Positions 41,282 through 52,700 of a stretch of 64,000 nucleotides of DNA are shown in pieces. The first letter of the stretch is position 1; every line of letters starts with the position of its first letter. Under the pieces are notes generated by a model that was not told the DNA's origin, made no database searches, and saw only the letters and a list, made by a program, of their open reading frames with translations. The stretch is from NCBI GenBank assembly GCA_003116975.1, contig BGKB01000097.1:62001-126000 (forward strand). The letters are read 5' to 3'. The translations under genes and the position numbers were made by a program. This DNA is from Aurantiochytrium sp. KH105 (lineage: Eukaryota > Sar > Bigyra > Thraustochytrida > Thraustochytriidae).

Positions 41282-41320
41282 GCTGCACTGCTCCTGCTGC
41301 TGCTGCTGCTGCTGCTGCTG
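41282..41320. repeat. (CTG)n repeat
   Basis: CTGCTG run of about eight perfect units with imperfect flanks, 310 bp downstream of the RhoGEF stop codon. Confidence 0.85.
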
Positions 41321-41629
41321 GCCGTGGTGCCTGGAGCGAGTGGGGTGGCTGGGTGACTGGCCATGGTGTGGGTGGCCAACTCCGATCTTTTCTACGGCGC
41401 GGATCTCGCCTGACACACAGCACGGGAAGGGGTCCGAACAGGCAAGCTTCGTGGTGTCACGGTTCTCGGGCAGCACAGATGGCTGGCTGACCAACCGACA
41501 GACCACCGACCGACCGACCTGACCGAACAGGCAAAGGCGACAGAGACCACACTGATGATGATCTCATCATCATCGCAGGCATGGCTTGAAAGGCCTTATG
41601 TGGTTAGTAAGTTAGCGAGTTCTAGGCGC

Positions 41630-44600
41630 CTACTTCTTTTGGTGGTAAAACTTTTGTTCGGCATCGTGGAATTCCTTGACCACGTTGCTCGTGTCTGTTG
41701 GCACACCGATCAGCCGCTTTGAACGGTACCCTACATCCGGCGCCTCAGTTGCGTCGGGCCCTCGAAAGGGAGCCTTGAAGATGGACATGTCCGGCGTCGG
41801 ATGCTGTCGCCGTCGCTGCCGTGCCAGCTTGGCATAAGGGCTCGTCGGGTCAAAGTTAATCTCCTCGTCCTCGTCATCCTCTTCATTGACGCCTTCTTGC
41901 AGCCTTCCGTCTTGGTCTTCACCCTCGCGGACACGACGTGGACTCCGCATCTTGATTGCGCTCTTGCGAAAGGGCAGAGGCTCGTTACGCGCAAGCTTGG
42001 CCGCCGAACCGAAACCGATTCCACCTTTCGACCCCGTCTGCGACCGTCGCGATGATCCGCGACTCGGCGCAGCCTCGGCCTTGATTGGCGTCATGAAAAT
42101 AGCCCCGCCGCTGCCGCCTCCCCCGCCGCTACTGCCACCGCTACTGCCACCACCGGACTTGGACCCACGCCCATTCTCACTCGAAGGACGAGGATACGCG
42201 CGAAAGAGCGCTTGCACGCTCTCCGGTGGACGGTGCGCATCAGCCAGCGGAGTTCCGTCACGCTTTCGGATTCGCTCCAAGGCAATCACAGCGTTCACAT
42301 TTTCCAACTCGGGCGGTTTCCACTGCGTGCGGGCCTCTCTTCGGCGTCGCGCAAGCTCACGACGCTTCGCCATGTCCGTGCCCGGATACTTGGGTACATA
42401 CGAGAGCTTCGAGTCATCGCTCGGATCCACATCCGCCATACTGGCCACCGCAGACTCGCCCTTGTCGTTCATGCCACCATTTGCGTTTGCGCCAATGACT
42501 CCGGGCAACTGCAATCGCAAGACGCCGCTCTCTTGCGAGGAGCTAACATCCCGTGAAGGTCGTCGCGATCGTCCTCGTCCTCGCCCTCCTTCATCTTTGT
42601 CGCCATGCTCCACGCGATATTCGCCAATGATCTTCTCCACTACATTGTACACCTTTTCCGCTTCGCCATCGCCCGACAACGCCACCACGGCTTCCACGAC
42701 AGCGACGTCATCGCCACTGCCTCTTTCTGCGCCGTGAGGCGAAAGTGATGCAGAATTGACCCATGGAGCATTCGCACAGATACGTACCGCCGGACTTCGC
42801 TGTTCTGCGTTGCTGGCCGAGGAAGAAGAAGAAGAAGAGGACGAGGTCGACACCAAGAACGGTCGACTGCACGTCAGGCCATCCGAGGCGCGAAAGACCC
42901 AAATCGCGCGCCGACGCGGACGCTCTTCAGGAAACGAGGGTCTCCACTTTGACGAAGGCGCGCCCGATGTGGCCAGCAATACACAATCCGAGAACGCAAG
43001 CAAAACGCACCTTCGCAGGCCCAAAGCCTTGCGACCTGGCACTAACAGCAAAAGGTCCGAGCAGCGCGCCTCCATGTGAAACGTGCGACGACGTGCACGA
43101 AGACTTGGTGTCGTTAGCCAGGTCACTAACCGACGGTCCATGGCGCTGTGTGTAGGAATGACGCCAGTCACGTGCGCAAGCGCCTCCGCGCGTCGCTTGG
43201 CTTCCTCCACATTGCAGTCAATTCGATTCAAAAGATCTGTAACCATTGACGCCAGACCCTCCAAACGATTTTGCATTGCGGCATTTCCGCCAGCCTTGTT
43301 AAGATCCAAAAGTCGGTGGAATGTCTGCTCGTACACGCACAGTTGCTGCAGCGGCCGCAATAGCAGACCGCGCAACACCTCGCACCCGTCCTCGCCTTGC
43401 GGCGTCACGCGCACAAAGTTCGCAAAGCCTGCCACTTCGCGCTGACGTACCTCCACAATGGCCATGGACAACGAGCAATTTACACCAAAGTTTATGTACG
43501 CTTCGAAGCGCTCTGCGCGCTTTGCATAGACACCCAGAATCTCCATTGGTTCATGGCACCGCTCCAGAGCATTGCCAATCGACTCATGCGCGCGAAAAAT
43601 GTCCTCCGCGTTCAGGCAAATTGCCTGTAAATCTCGTGGAGGAAGCAAACAGCGACGTCGCATTGGTACCAAAAAGCTGTTCACGAGTTGCCGCAGCGCC
43701 TCGAGATACTGTGCCTCGCTCTCGACGAGATCGTCCACAACTTTTCGTCTGAATTCGCGCGCCTTTTGCTCAGATGCGACCATAAGGGCCGCCGATGCGG
43801 CCGTTGCCGCCTCGAAAGTGTCTGCACTCTGCGCTCCTCCTCCTCCTCCTCCTCCTCCTCCTCCATCGCCTCGCTGTTGTCGTCTCTGCTGCTGCCGCTG
43901 ATGCTGCTGTTGTTGCTGCTGCCGCTGATGCTGCAAGGCCGCAGCGTCCACAGCCTGACTTCCAAGCGAGACCTCATCGCCTTCGCATGTCGACCCGCCA
44001 GCATAGCTTGCATTACCCATCGCATCCTCATCCCACACACCAGTCTTACTCTCCTGATCTGCAAGGGCCCCACTTGTCTGAAGCCGACGCATCGTTTTGC
44101 TACAGGCTTGCACTGCCGCCTCCTTCTCCTCCAGCGCTGCGCACATGATTGAGCACTGGCGTGTGCGGAGATTTGCCTCAACGCGCCAAGCCTCACACTT
44201 GAGCTGCAAAATTTCCGCCTGCAGCTCGCGAATACGAGCCTGAGCGTTCCGCACATTGGCCTGCAGAACCTCTTCCTCGTCGCGCAGCACTTGCGACACG
44301 CCCGCCTCCGAGGCCATCCCATCTGCGCGTTGAATCGGCGGCGACGAGCTCCCTGCGCTTTGCGGGGGAAGCGGCGAGGTTTGCGGCGACGAGTTCGCCC
44401 TATCCACGCGAGTCGAGCTTACTAGACCCTCGATCACGCGCCGAACTTGCTGCAAGCGCACGTCGCACCCTTGCAAACTACCCTGAACCGACGATTCATA
44501 CTCTTTGATCTTCATTACTTGCTCCGACAGCGCAGCCACGCTCGAATCAAAGAAAGTAGAGGTGCGCTGGAACCCGGACCCGGCTTCAAAGTACTTTTGT

Positions 44601-46291
44601 ACCGCGTCTTCGTCGAGCTCTTCCAGGCCTTCGAGCTCCACGAGGTCGGGAAATCGATTTCTCATGCTTTCGCTGCAGCCCGAAAGCACTTCGCTCAGCT
44701 CGGTCCATGCCATCGAAACGTGCATTGCTGACTCACGCAGCTGACTTTTCATGCTTGCAATGCGCTCCTCCAGCGACGCAAGCTGACTTACGTGCGAATC
44801 GCTGTCAGGTGTCTCATCCTTGTCTGTCATTAAGCGCTCCGTGTGGAGCACCAAGAGATCCTGCGCGCATTCCAGCTTTTTGCGCAATGCCTTGTGCAAA
44901 AGCTCGACATGTCGCCTAATCTTTGTCATGTCCCGCACTTCGCGCTGCTTCGCTTGCAAATCGAGTGCTGCGTCCTTGAGATCCAGCGAGCTACGTTCGG
45001 GCGACCGGGCCATCTTGGCCGGCGAAATCATGCTCTGGCCCGGTTGACCGACTTGTTGCTGCTGCTGCTGCTGTTGCTGCAGAAACCTCTGTCGGGTCAG
45101 ATCGTGCAAAAATTCATCGAGATCGTTCTGCGAATCAGCAAGATCTGCCTTGGCGTCAGCAAATTCCATATTGAGCGCACGCAGCTGTAACGTTGCTTCC
45201 TGGGCATTGTCCGCAATGTCTTGCTCCACCTCGCGCAAGGCAACGGCAAGGTCCCCGCTCGGAAACACCGGTCCATTCAACGGCGACCGGCTCACGAGGC
45301 CCCATAGCTCTGCAATTGGATCTGCACGATCCCGAAGTCCGGTGCCTTCTCCGTCCATACCAGTTCGCTGTTCGGACTCAGCAATGGACACGTCTTCCAA
45401 ATGTGCAACAGAGAGGAGCGAGGCATCCATGCCGGCCGAGCTCGGCTCAGCCACGGCATCATCCACTGGTGCATGATTGGTGCCACTGGCGTCAATGCGC
45501 AGGAATGCAAGCTCCTGTTGCAGTCTGCTTGCTTGCTCCTCAGCCACGGCCCACTCGGATGTCTTTCTCGCCAAGAGCTGCGCTGTGGCCTCGAGCTCGC
45601 TTTTCAGGTCATGATTTTGAGCCTCAAGGGTCTGCACAGAGGCACGCTCCGTGGCAATCTGCCTCTCGAGCCGCAGGATCTTGTCCTTGGCTTCGCGTTC
45701 CTCGTCAAGTTGTTTGGCAGATGCTGTGGCTGACGCAGGGAGCGCGCGCCCCGCGCGCCCGTCTCGCGTCACCTCTGTACCATCCAGCCACACAAGACTA
45801 GCACAATGCTTGAGGACAAGATCGCCCACGGTCGGGAGACCGCACAATGGGTTGCCCTTGATAAAAAGTCGAAAGAGTTTGCCGCACGGAGCCAGGTGCG
45901 AAAATTCGCTTGGGTCCCCGAGCTTGTTTGCACTCAGGTCAAGCCACTGCAGTTCCACGAGCAGACCAATTTGCTCAGGGATACGCTCCACGAGATTTCC
46001 GCTCAGATTAAGGACGCGCAGGTTCGTGAGTCGACCGAGACCCTCGAGATGGCGCAGACGGTTGCGAGACACGTCGAGTTCCTGCAGCTTGCGGAGGAGC
46101 CGCAGTCTGTCCGCATTCGACAGCGCGTGACCGCTGAGGTCCAGACTCACAAGAGACTCGCACGCTTCCAGGCCCCGAACGTCCGTGAGTCGCTCCTCCA
46201 CGCCAAAGGTCTCCGCCGCGCGCCCCAGGCTCAGCCACCGCACCTTGCGCGGGTCCCTGCCGCCGATGACATCGTTCAACACGCCCTCCAT
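41630..46291 (-). CDS. Leucine-rich-repeat Rho guanine nucleotide exchange factor (LRR-DH-PH)
   Basis: 1553 residues from the ATG at 46291; the frame extends upstream but is Arg/Ala-rich leader. Residues about 30-190 are SDS22-type leucine-rich repeats (KLQELDVSRNRLRHLEGL, NLRVLNLSGNLVERIPEQ, ELQWLDLSANKL) with a cap. About 200-800 is mainly coiled coil with a poly-Gln tract. About 845-1030 is a Dbl-homology domain (FRRKVVDDLVESEAQYLEAL, then LLLRPLQQLCVYEQTFHRLL, the conserved CR3-like helix). A PH-like domain follows (about 1040-1210). The rest is disordered, Gly/Ser- and Arg-rich. DH-PH proteins load Rho-family GTPases with GTP to control actin. Confidence 0.85.
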   Translation of the reverse strand: MEGVLNDVIGGRDPRKVRWLSLGRAAETFGVEERLTDVRGLEACESLVSLDLSGHALSNADRLRLLRKLQELDVSRNRLRHLEGLGRLTNLRVLNLSGNLVERIPEQIGLLVELQWLDLSANKLGDPSEFSHLAPCGKLFRLFIKGNPLCGLPTVGDLVLKHCASLVWLDGTEVTRDGRAGRALPASATASAKQLDEEREAKDKILRLERQIATERASVQTLEAQNHDLKSELEATAQLLARKTSEWAVAEEQASRLQQELAFLRIDASGTNHAPVDDAVAEPSSAGMDASLLSVAHLEDVSIAESEQRTGMDGEGTGLRDRADPIAELWGLVSRSPLNGPVFPSGDLAVALREVEQDIADNAQEATLQLRALNMEFADAKADLADSQNDLDEFLHDLTRQRFLQQQQQQQQQVGQPGQSMISPAKMARSPERSSLDLKDAALDLQAKQREVRDMTKIRRHVELLHKALRKKLECAQDLLVLHTERLMTDKDETPDSDSHVSQLASLEERIASMKSQLRESAMHVSMAWTELSEVLSGCSESMRNRFPDLVELEGLEELDEDAVQKYFEAGSGFQRTSTFFDSSVAALSEQVMKIKEYESSVQGSLQGCDVRLQQVRRVIEGLVSSTRVDRANSSPQTSPLPPQSAGSSSPPIQRADGMASEAGVSQVLRDEEEVLQANVRNAQARIRELQAEILQLKCEAWRVEANLRTRQCSIMCAALEEKEAAVQACSKTMRRLQTSGALADQESKTGVWDEDAMGNASYAGGSTCEGDEVSLGSQAVDAAALQHQRQQQQQQHQRQQQRRQQRGDGGGGGGGGGGAQSADTFEAATAASAALMVASEQKAREFRRKVVDDLVESEAQYLEALRQLVNSFLVPMRRRCLLPPRDLQAICLNAEDIFRAHESIGNALERCHEPMEILGVYAKRAERFEAYINFGVNCSLSMAIVEVRQREVAGFANFVRVTPQGEDGCEVLRGLLLRPLQQLCVYEQTFHRLLDLNKAGGNAAMQNRLEGLASMVTDLLNRIDCNVEEAKRRAEALAHVTGVIPTHSAMDRRLVTWLTTPSLRARRRTFHMEARCSDLLLLVPGRKALGLRRCVLLAFSDCVLLATSGAPSSKWRPSFPEERPRRRAIWVFRASDGLTCSRPFLVSTSSSSSSSSSASNAEQRSPAVRICANAPWVNSASLSPHGAERGSGDDVAVVEAVVALSGDGEAEKVYNVVEKIIGEYRVEHGDKDEGGRGRGRSRRPSRDVSSSQESGVLRLQLPGVIGANANGGMNDKGESAVASMADVDPSDDSKLSYVPKYPGTDMAKRRELARRRREARTQWKPPELENVNAVIALERIRKRDGTPLADAHRPPESVQALFRAYPRPSSENGRGSKSGGGSSGGSSGGGGGSGGAIFMTPIKAEAAPSRGSSRRSQTGSKGGIGFGSAAKLARNEPLPFRKSAIKMRSPRRVREGEDQDGRLQEGVNEEDDEDEEINFDPTSPYAKLARQRRRQHPTPDMSIFKAPFRGPDATEAPDVGYRSKRLIGVPTDTSNVVKEFHDAEQKFYHQKK

Positions 46292-46752
46292 CGCGCCCTC
46301 GACCGCGTGCTCGCTCGATCCACCGGGCCAGCCGCTGCGCGCGCGAGCGCGAGCCCGGGCGCCCGCGCGGCGTTCTCCGCTCCGCCTCCGCTCTGCGCCT
46401 GCTGGCCGCCGCGGCGCGGGCCCTCGCCGCAGGTCGTGTCTTGCCGCTTTGGCTGCTCGGTCTCGCGGCGCGGACGGAGTTCTCAACGTAACCGTTTCAT
46501 CTCGTAGTCGACGGCATCCGTGTCACGCGTAGAGGACCGGACGCGAAGGGCGGATGGATGAGGGAATGCGACGCGCCTGGCTGTGCAGAAAGCAAACGTG
46601 GTGACGGCGAAAGCCCTCGATTGCTGGGGGCACTGGGGTCGCGTACGGAAATCACATGCAATGTCTGGATTTGGGGGGAAAGAGATTCATTCACCGTGCG
46701 AGCATGTGTGGTTCGGAGAAATGTAAACAAACAAGATATATATCGATTTATC
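46292..46752. other. Spacer between the RhoGEF and receptor genes
   Basis: About 460 bp containing the RhoGEF 5' flank and the 3' flank of the LRR-kinase-TIR gene. AT-richer around 46,690-46,750 (ATATATATCGATT). No gene seen. Confidence 0.5.
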
Positions 46753-49700
46753 TCAAGCCGATTGTCGTGACAGCTTCGCCGCGCGAGAGCAAAGCTCGTC
46801 GATAAGCGCGGGCTGCTCGTGGTCAACAACGTACAGTTCTTCTCTATCGACGTTACTTGGTCTCCACGTCAAGACCTCGAGATGGTCAAAGAGCCTGATC
46901 CGGACATCCTCACTAAACTCTTCCTTGTGCACTCCATCCAGGTTCCGAGTCTTGTCGTCTGCGACTGCGACTGCCAAAATGGGCAGCTCGGCAAGCTCCC
47001 CTTCCCTCAGCGCAAATTCTACGTCGTCGCGACAACCCTGCTCCAAAACGACGATAGCCACTGACGTGTCGCTAGCGAGACTCGGGAATAAGGCTGCCTT
47101 CACTTTAATGTTTCTTTTCGCCTCGAGCTTGGCGACGAGCTCTCTCGCGATGGTCGAGCCTGCTTTCCCGACGACGGTGAGGGACAGAGAATCTTTACTC
47201 GGAAACGAAAAAGGAGAGCTCTTCTGAAATCCAGCATGAGAAGCGAGAGCTCGGATCATGGCGTCCTCTTCGAACTCGCGTCGACGATACGGAATGCGCT
47301 TGCAGACAGACAAAGCATCCTGTGCGGCAGTGAAAACCTCTGTGTCATTGAAACCAAGCTTTTTGAGCTCATCGCGAGGATGATGCCGTGCGTCACTCTT
47401 CCGTTTCGACCTTGGGCGCTCCAGGACAGACCCCTCACATGTGTCGGCATCGTCGGCGTTCTCGTCCAGGTCATCAGCATCGTCAGTGTTCTCATCCAGG
47501 TCATCAGCATCCCCGTTCTCCCAAAGCTCCGACTCCCACGGCCCATCGTTCTCGGCCGTCCAAGGATGGAACCTCTCGTCTTCTTCAACAATGAAGAAGA
47601 TGTGCTCTTCCAATCCACCTGGGGTACTTAGAAAGTGATCCACAGCATACTTGAGCTCGATGAGACAATAGGGCCGGAAGAAAACATCCCGAGTAAGAAC
47701 CATGAGGAAACATCGCGAGAAAAGTATGCCACGGTGCATGCCTTCAAGCGTAATATCAGCAGCACGCATGTCAACCCAAGCCGATAACTGGTGACGCTCA
47801 AGCCCGAAAGCAAGATCCTTGGCGATGCCTGCCGCTTGTGACTGCACATGAGAGAGAAAAAAGTGGTAAGTTGGCAGCTCGATGAGCTCGTGATGCGCCT
47901 TGTCCGCGTAAAACCTGCTCAGACTTGCGTTCCACCGGAGTTCTGGAGTCGTCGTGTGACCAAAAAGACTAAAGCGCCTCGGGATCACACGAAAGTGAAT
48001 GCCTAACAACTGACGCGAAATCCGATCCCTCATGTTCTTTTTGCTGCTGCGTTTGCGCGCGACCTTGCTTGAAGCGAGATCCACGTCGTCATTCTGAACC
48101 GCGCAAGATGCGTCTTCCCGCAAAGGCTCGAAGAAGGGATGCTTCTCGAGAATATCCGTCAGTTCTATACGCTCCGACGGATCTCCCCGTAAGCAAAGCC
48201 GAACAAGGTCGCGGGCGGCCTCAATATCGTCTCTTCTCTCTTCCTGCAGGCCATCTCCTACGGCAGCATTCTTGCCTTCGATTCCATTACTGTTCTCACG
48301 TTTTCTGATACGATTGAGACGTTTGTCGTCCAGCGCAAGCCAGGTCATAAGCTTTAACTTGTCTTCGTCATGCACCAGATTGTCATCCGATTCGTCGACC
48401 ATGAAAAGCTTGGTCCCGGACAGCATCTGGTAGAGGACGACACCAAAGCCCCAGACATCTATGGCCTCGCTCGTGAGAGGGGCCTCTTCCGGTTTGGCAT
48501 GATCAGAAAAGTGCCATCGGGCCAGTTCGGGTGCAGCGTAGCCGGTGCTCACCTTTTCTGTGACTCGCGTGTCATTCAGCAATGATGCTGAGGCGTCAAG
48601 GTCGATGAGCTTCCATTCCTCATCATTCGCATTACTTCGTGAACTTTGCAATTCTCCAGTCACGTCGTCTCGCCAGGCTTTGGGCACCTCAAGGCGACCG
48701 CCCTTGCCATCAAGCGAGAACGTGTGCTGCACCGAAGGATTCACACGCACAACGTTGCGAGGCTTGATGTCGCCATGGATACGGCCGCTGTCGTGGAGGC
48801 TTTTGATTGCCAGAGCGATCTTGTGCGCGATGGCGCGGATCTTCAGAAAATCTCGTCCAGCGAATCGCTCCGTGTTGATGGCCTCAAAGAGCGAGCGCGA
48901 GCCTTGCGGCATCACCAAGCACCGTTCCTTGTCCAGAAGCGTGGCAAAACTAGGGTCATCGCGATCGAGAAGTTTAATGCAGCCTTTGAGCAAATCTTCT
49001 TCACCACCTGTGACTTCGCGTGCAGAAATTTCGCGATTATACTGGTGTTTGTCTCGCATGATCTTGAGTGCCACGAGCTTGTTTGTCTTGATGTCGGTGG
49101 CATAGTGGACTGCACATGTCTTGGATTCGTGGACTGGCGGACCTTCCACGACATTATAGCGATTGAGGTATGTGCCATATTTTTTAGCCCATTTTTTTGT
49201 GTTTTTGTTGGTAAGTGCGAGCGAACGAAGAGTGCGACCACCGCCGTCCTCGGCCTTCATGAGAAGCAGTCCGTCTTCGAGTTTCAGGTGTTTCGCGATG
49301 ATCTCTGTGCAAAAGCTCTCCTGGAGAGCAAACTCAGTGGTCGTCGCGTGACAGTCAAAAAGTGCATGAATCAAAGGCAGCTTGTCCTCATTCTCGGCAC
49401 TTTTGTCTTCATCTCCTTCTTGCGTTTGCAGCCAGACTTTCGGATCGCTGAAGAGATTTTGCATCTCTGGATCGTTCTGGGCGAGGATGAAGACAAAGAC
49501 TTGGAAGATGTGTGCGAACGTTCCAGCCAACTTGTGCGCTGCGGGGGTCCATTTTTTCGCTTCGACGTCGAACAGGTACTTGCGGATTCGATCTGCTCGT
49601 GCCATACCCTTTGCTGCAGTCAGCAAGTATTGCCAGTCGAAGCGTTCAGGAAGCCTAGGGAAGCCTCTGATGAGAGATCCGATGGTCAGCAGAGAAATTA

Positions 49701-52700
49701 GAAAAAATTGTTTGCCATAGAAACTTACTGAACATCAGCCAAACCCTCATTCTCTGAGAGAATGCTTTCCAGTAGTATTTCCAAAGCGTTTGGAGGAAGC
49801 TCTTCGCGGTACTGACCAGTCCCAATGCTAAGTATAGTAGTAAAAGGATCGTTAGTGTTCGTGATTAGGCAACTGTCGACTTTGCGCGTCTGCGGCCCCT
49901 TTGTTTTGCATATTTGAGGCCAACCGAGATCTAACTTACGTGAGTCGTGTAAGCGACGAGTTTTTCGCCAAGCCTTCTGCAAGCCCATCAGCGCCCACGT
50001 TGCCGAGATCGCTTCTCCGAAGACTTGTTTTTAAAATCGCGATGATGGCCACTGTTAGTGTCAAATTGTGTGAATCTAACGCCATTGTGGCTTTGTCCGC
50101 TCTCAGCCTTTCTGTGTCGCCTCAATCGTCCTTCCTTTTCATCGCTGCCGCTACATTTCTTTCTATGTCTCAATTTTTGCGTTTCACTCAAGATTTCAGA
50201 GATCAATGCTATCGACTTACTTGAGTTCTGTGAGCGAGCTGTTTGTAGCAAGCGCTTTTCCCAGTGCGGCGACACCTTGGTCGCTGATGGCGCAATCGTT
50301 TAAACTATACCCGGTCAAAGCGATGATCAGCGTCAATGTTCAAGTTCTGGAGCTTTATCGCCAAGATTTTCCTTCATGTCTTTGTTATGTGTATCCGCAA
50401 AATCTCCCTTGGTCGCACATATATTCATGCTGTTGATCGCGAAGAGACACATAGAAAGAGGGGCCAAACTTACTCTAAGTCATGGAGACCGACGTTTTGG
50501 CTCAGCGCTTCCGCCAATTTTACGATCCCATCCCCTCCAGGCTTGTTACCAGTCAGACTTAATTTCAATTTGCAGCCGTAGCATGAATGTTAGTCCCAGT
50601 ATTCCACGCACATTCGCCCCTACTTCGACCACACGCGATTCCGTGAAACTTTTGAACATAACGTGTGCTTCGCCTGGTGTGTAAAACTCACTTGAGCTCT
50701 CGTAGAGTTTTATTGTGGTGCAGCATCTCTGCAAGCCGAGTAAATCCAATCTCGCTGATGTTGTTGCTGAGAACTGAGCCACTATGCGGGCTGCTGTACA
50801 TCGTTCCGTGTCCGAGACTACGAGCCATTCACGAATCGGAACCGTCAGGTTTACAGTGCCTTAGCGCGATAAAAATTGTCATTCGCTTTCTTTACGAATG
50901 CGAGCGCCCCAGAGCTCGAGCTAGCGCGCCCGAGGCTTTGACGATATGTCTCTGCAACTTACTTGAGGCTGATGAGGGAAATGTTGGTTTCCAACGCTTT
51001 CGCAAGCGCTCCAGCGCCGTCGTCGCCGATTTCGTTTCCACCAAGACTGTGGAAAGTGTGGAGAAGTATATCACGTTAATATTCGCCTGAAGGCACTGCA
51101 CCATTACTTCACAGAACGAGGAATACACCGGAAATTTGACCTCAGCCACACTCTCACACCTTGTCAACTTGTCATCCTTATATTCAGGACCAAGTTTTTT
51201 CTTCTCGAGTAAACTCACCGAAGCGCTGCAAGTGCGGAGTTTTCGTTTTGACTCAACGCCTCTGCAATTGATGAAGCGCCTCCATCCCCAAGATCGCAGG
51301 CCTGAAGACTGAATTGTCATTAAAAACATGAGCAAAAGTCAGCTCGGAATAAAGCCTCTCGAAGTTGTTCGAAATTCGTTCGAACTTACTCTAGCGATGT
51401 GAGCGTATTGTTCAAGCGAAACGCTTCTCCGATCGCAGACCCTCCCTCGGGTCCTAGGGGGTTGCTTGACAGGCTGTGCAATCGTTGTCGATGAAAAGTG
51501 TTAGATAAAATGCGCCGCTCTCGGAAGTGACTCGCTACTCTTAAATGTCAAGATCTTGTGCGGCCTTCGCGCAGAGGAGAGTTTGCGTCCAGAATTCCTT
51601 CTCGTGCGTGACCTACTTGAATTTCATAAGAGTGCCGTTTTTGCTAAGAGCTTCCCCAAGCGCACTTCCGCCTGCTGCTCTAATTCCATTGTATGCAAGA
51701 CTGTGTGGGATGTGTTGTTAGTGACCGCTCACAAATAATCTAGAAAGCTGCCCTCCAGCTCTTCCCTGTTTTTGCTTTTCCTTCTGAATGTAAATCTGTC
51801 CTGTTGCGCGCGTTTCTTGCGCACACGCCATATACTTCTCATGCAATAGCGCAAAGAGGCCATAAACAACTTACTTGAGCTCCGTGAGCACAGTGTTCTC
51901 TTCCAACGCCTCCCCAAGTAGTACCGCGCCATCATCGCCTATGTTGTTGCCCGAAAGACTGAGTATGATAGTCGAAGAGATTCGCAGTCAATGTCAATAA
52001 ATTTGATCTTCGTGCCACCATCTTTCCTTTCGTGAACTCGATTTGCTCAGTTCCGGTGAAGGCAGCTCACATGCATCTACGCAGGCACGCCACCATTTTG
52101 CTCTCACTTGACAAAGCGACGGCTCGCAACACAAAACTTACTCGAGACTGGTAAGCGAATCGTTCTCGCTCAACCCTTCGCTGAGCCCTTCAGCACCAGA
52201 GGCACCAAATCTATTGTACCCGATACTGTGCACGACAATTGCGGCAATAAATGCATTGAGTCAGTGTTCGCCCAGAGACCCTACGTCTAATCTGCGATCA
52301 CTTTCTGGTCTAGTCGCAAATATAATTTCCTCACACTAGTCCCAGCTTAGAAATCGGGCACTCTTAGGTCTTGACTTACTAGAGTCCTGTGAGCGACTTG
52401 CTCTTGCCCAGACCTTGGCCGAGGCAAGCAGCACCATCGTCGCTAATGTTGTTGTCCTGAAGACTGAAGATGATTGCGATGAGATTGTATCGTCAGTGTC
52501 CACGCGCATTTCGCCGTTGTCTCCACCATGTTTTCTTTGCAGCTCATTCGCTCTCTCGCTCGCATGCAAAGTACACGGACAACGCAATACGCAACTTACT
52601 GGAGCACTGAGAGCGACTTGTTTTTGCATAACCCTTGTCCGAGCCCAGCAGCGCCCTTGTCGCCAATCTTATTTCCAAGAAGACTGTTGAAAGTGATCGC

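Larger units (their letters stand above)
29806..41629. other. Gene-poor, microsatellite-rich region of nearly 12 kb
   Basis: No frame here shows a recognisable domain, a consistent codon pattern or a plausible start context. The many open frames encode Arg/Ala/Pro or repeat-derived peptides. The sequence is a patchwork of short tandem repeats (listed separately), CGATCGAT- and CAGCTG-type palindromes, homopurine and homopyrimidine stretches and GC-rich blocks. A stretch at about 34,050-34,420 is more balanced in composition. This much empty space is unusual beside the tight spacing elsewhere in the window. Confidence 0.6.
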
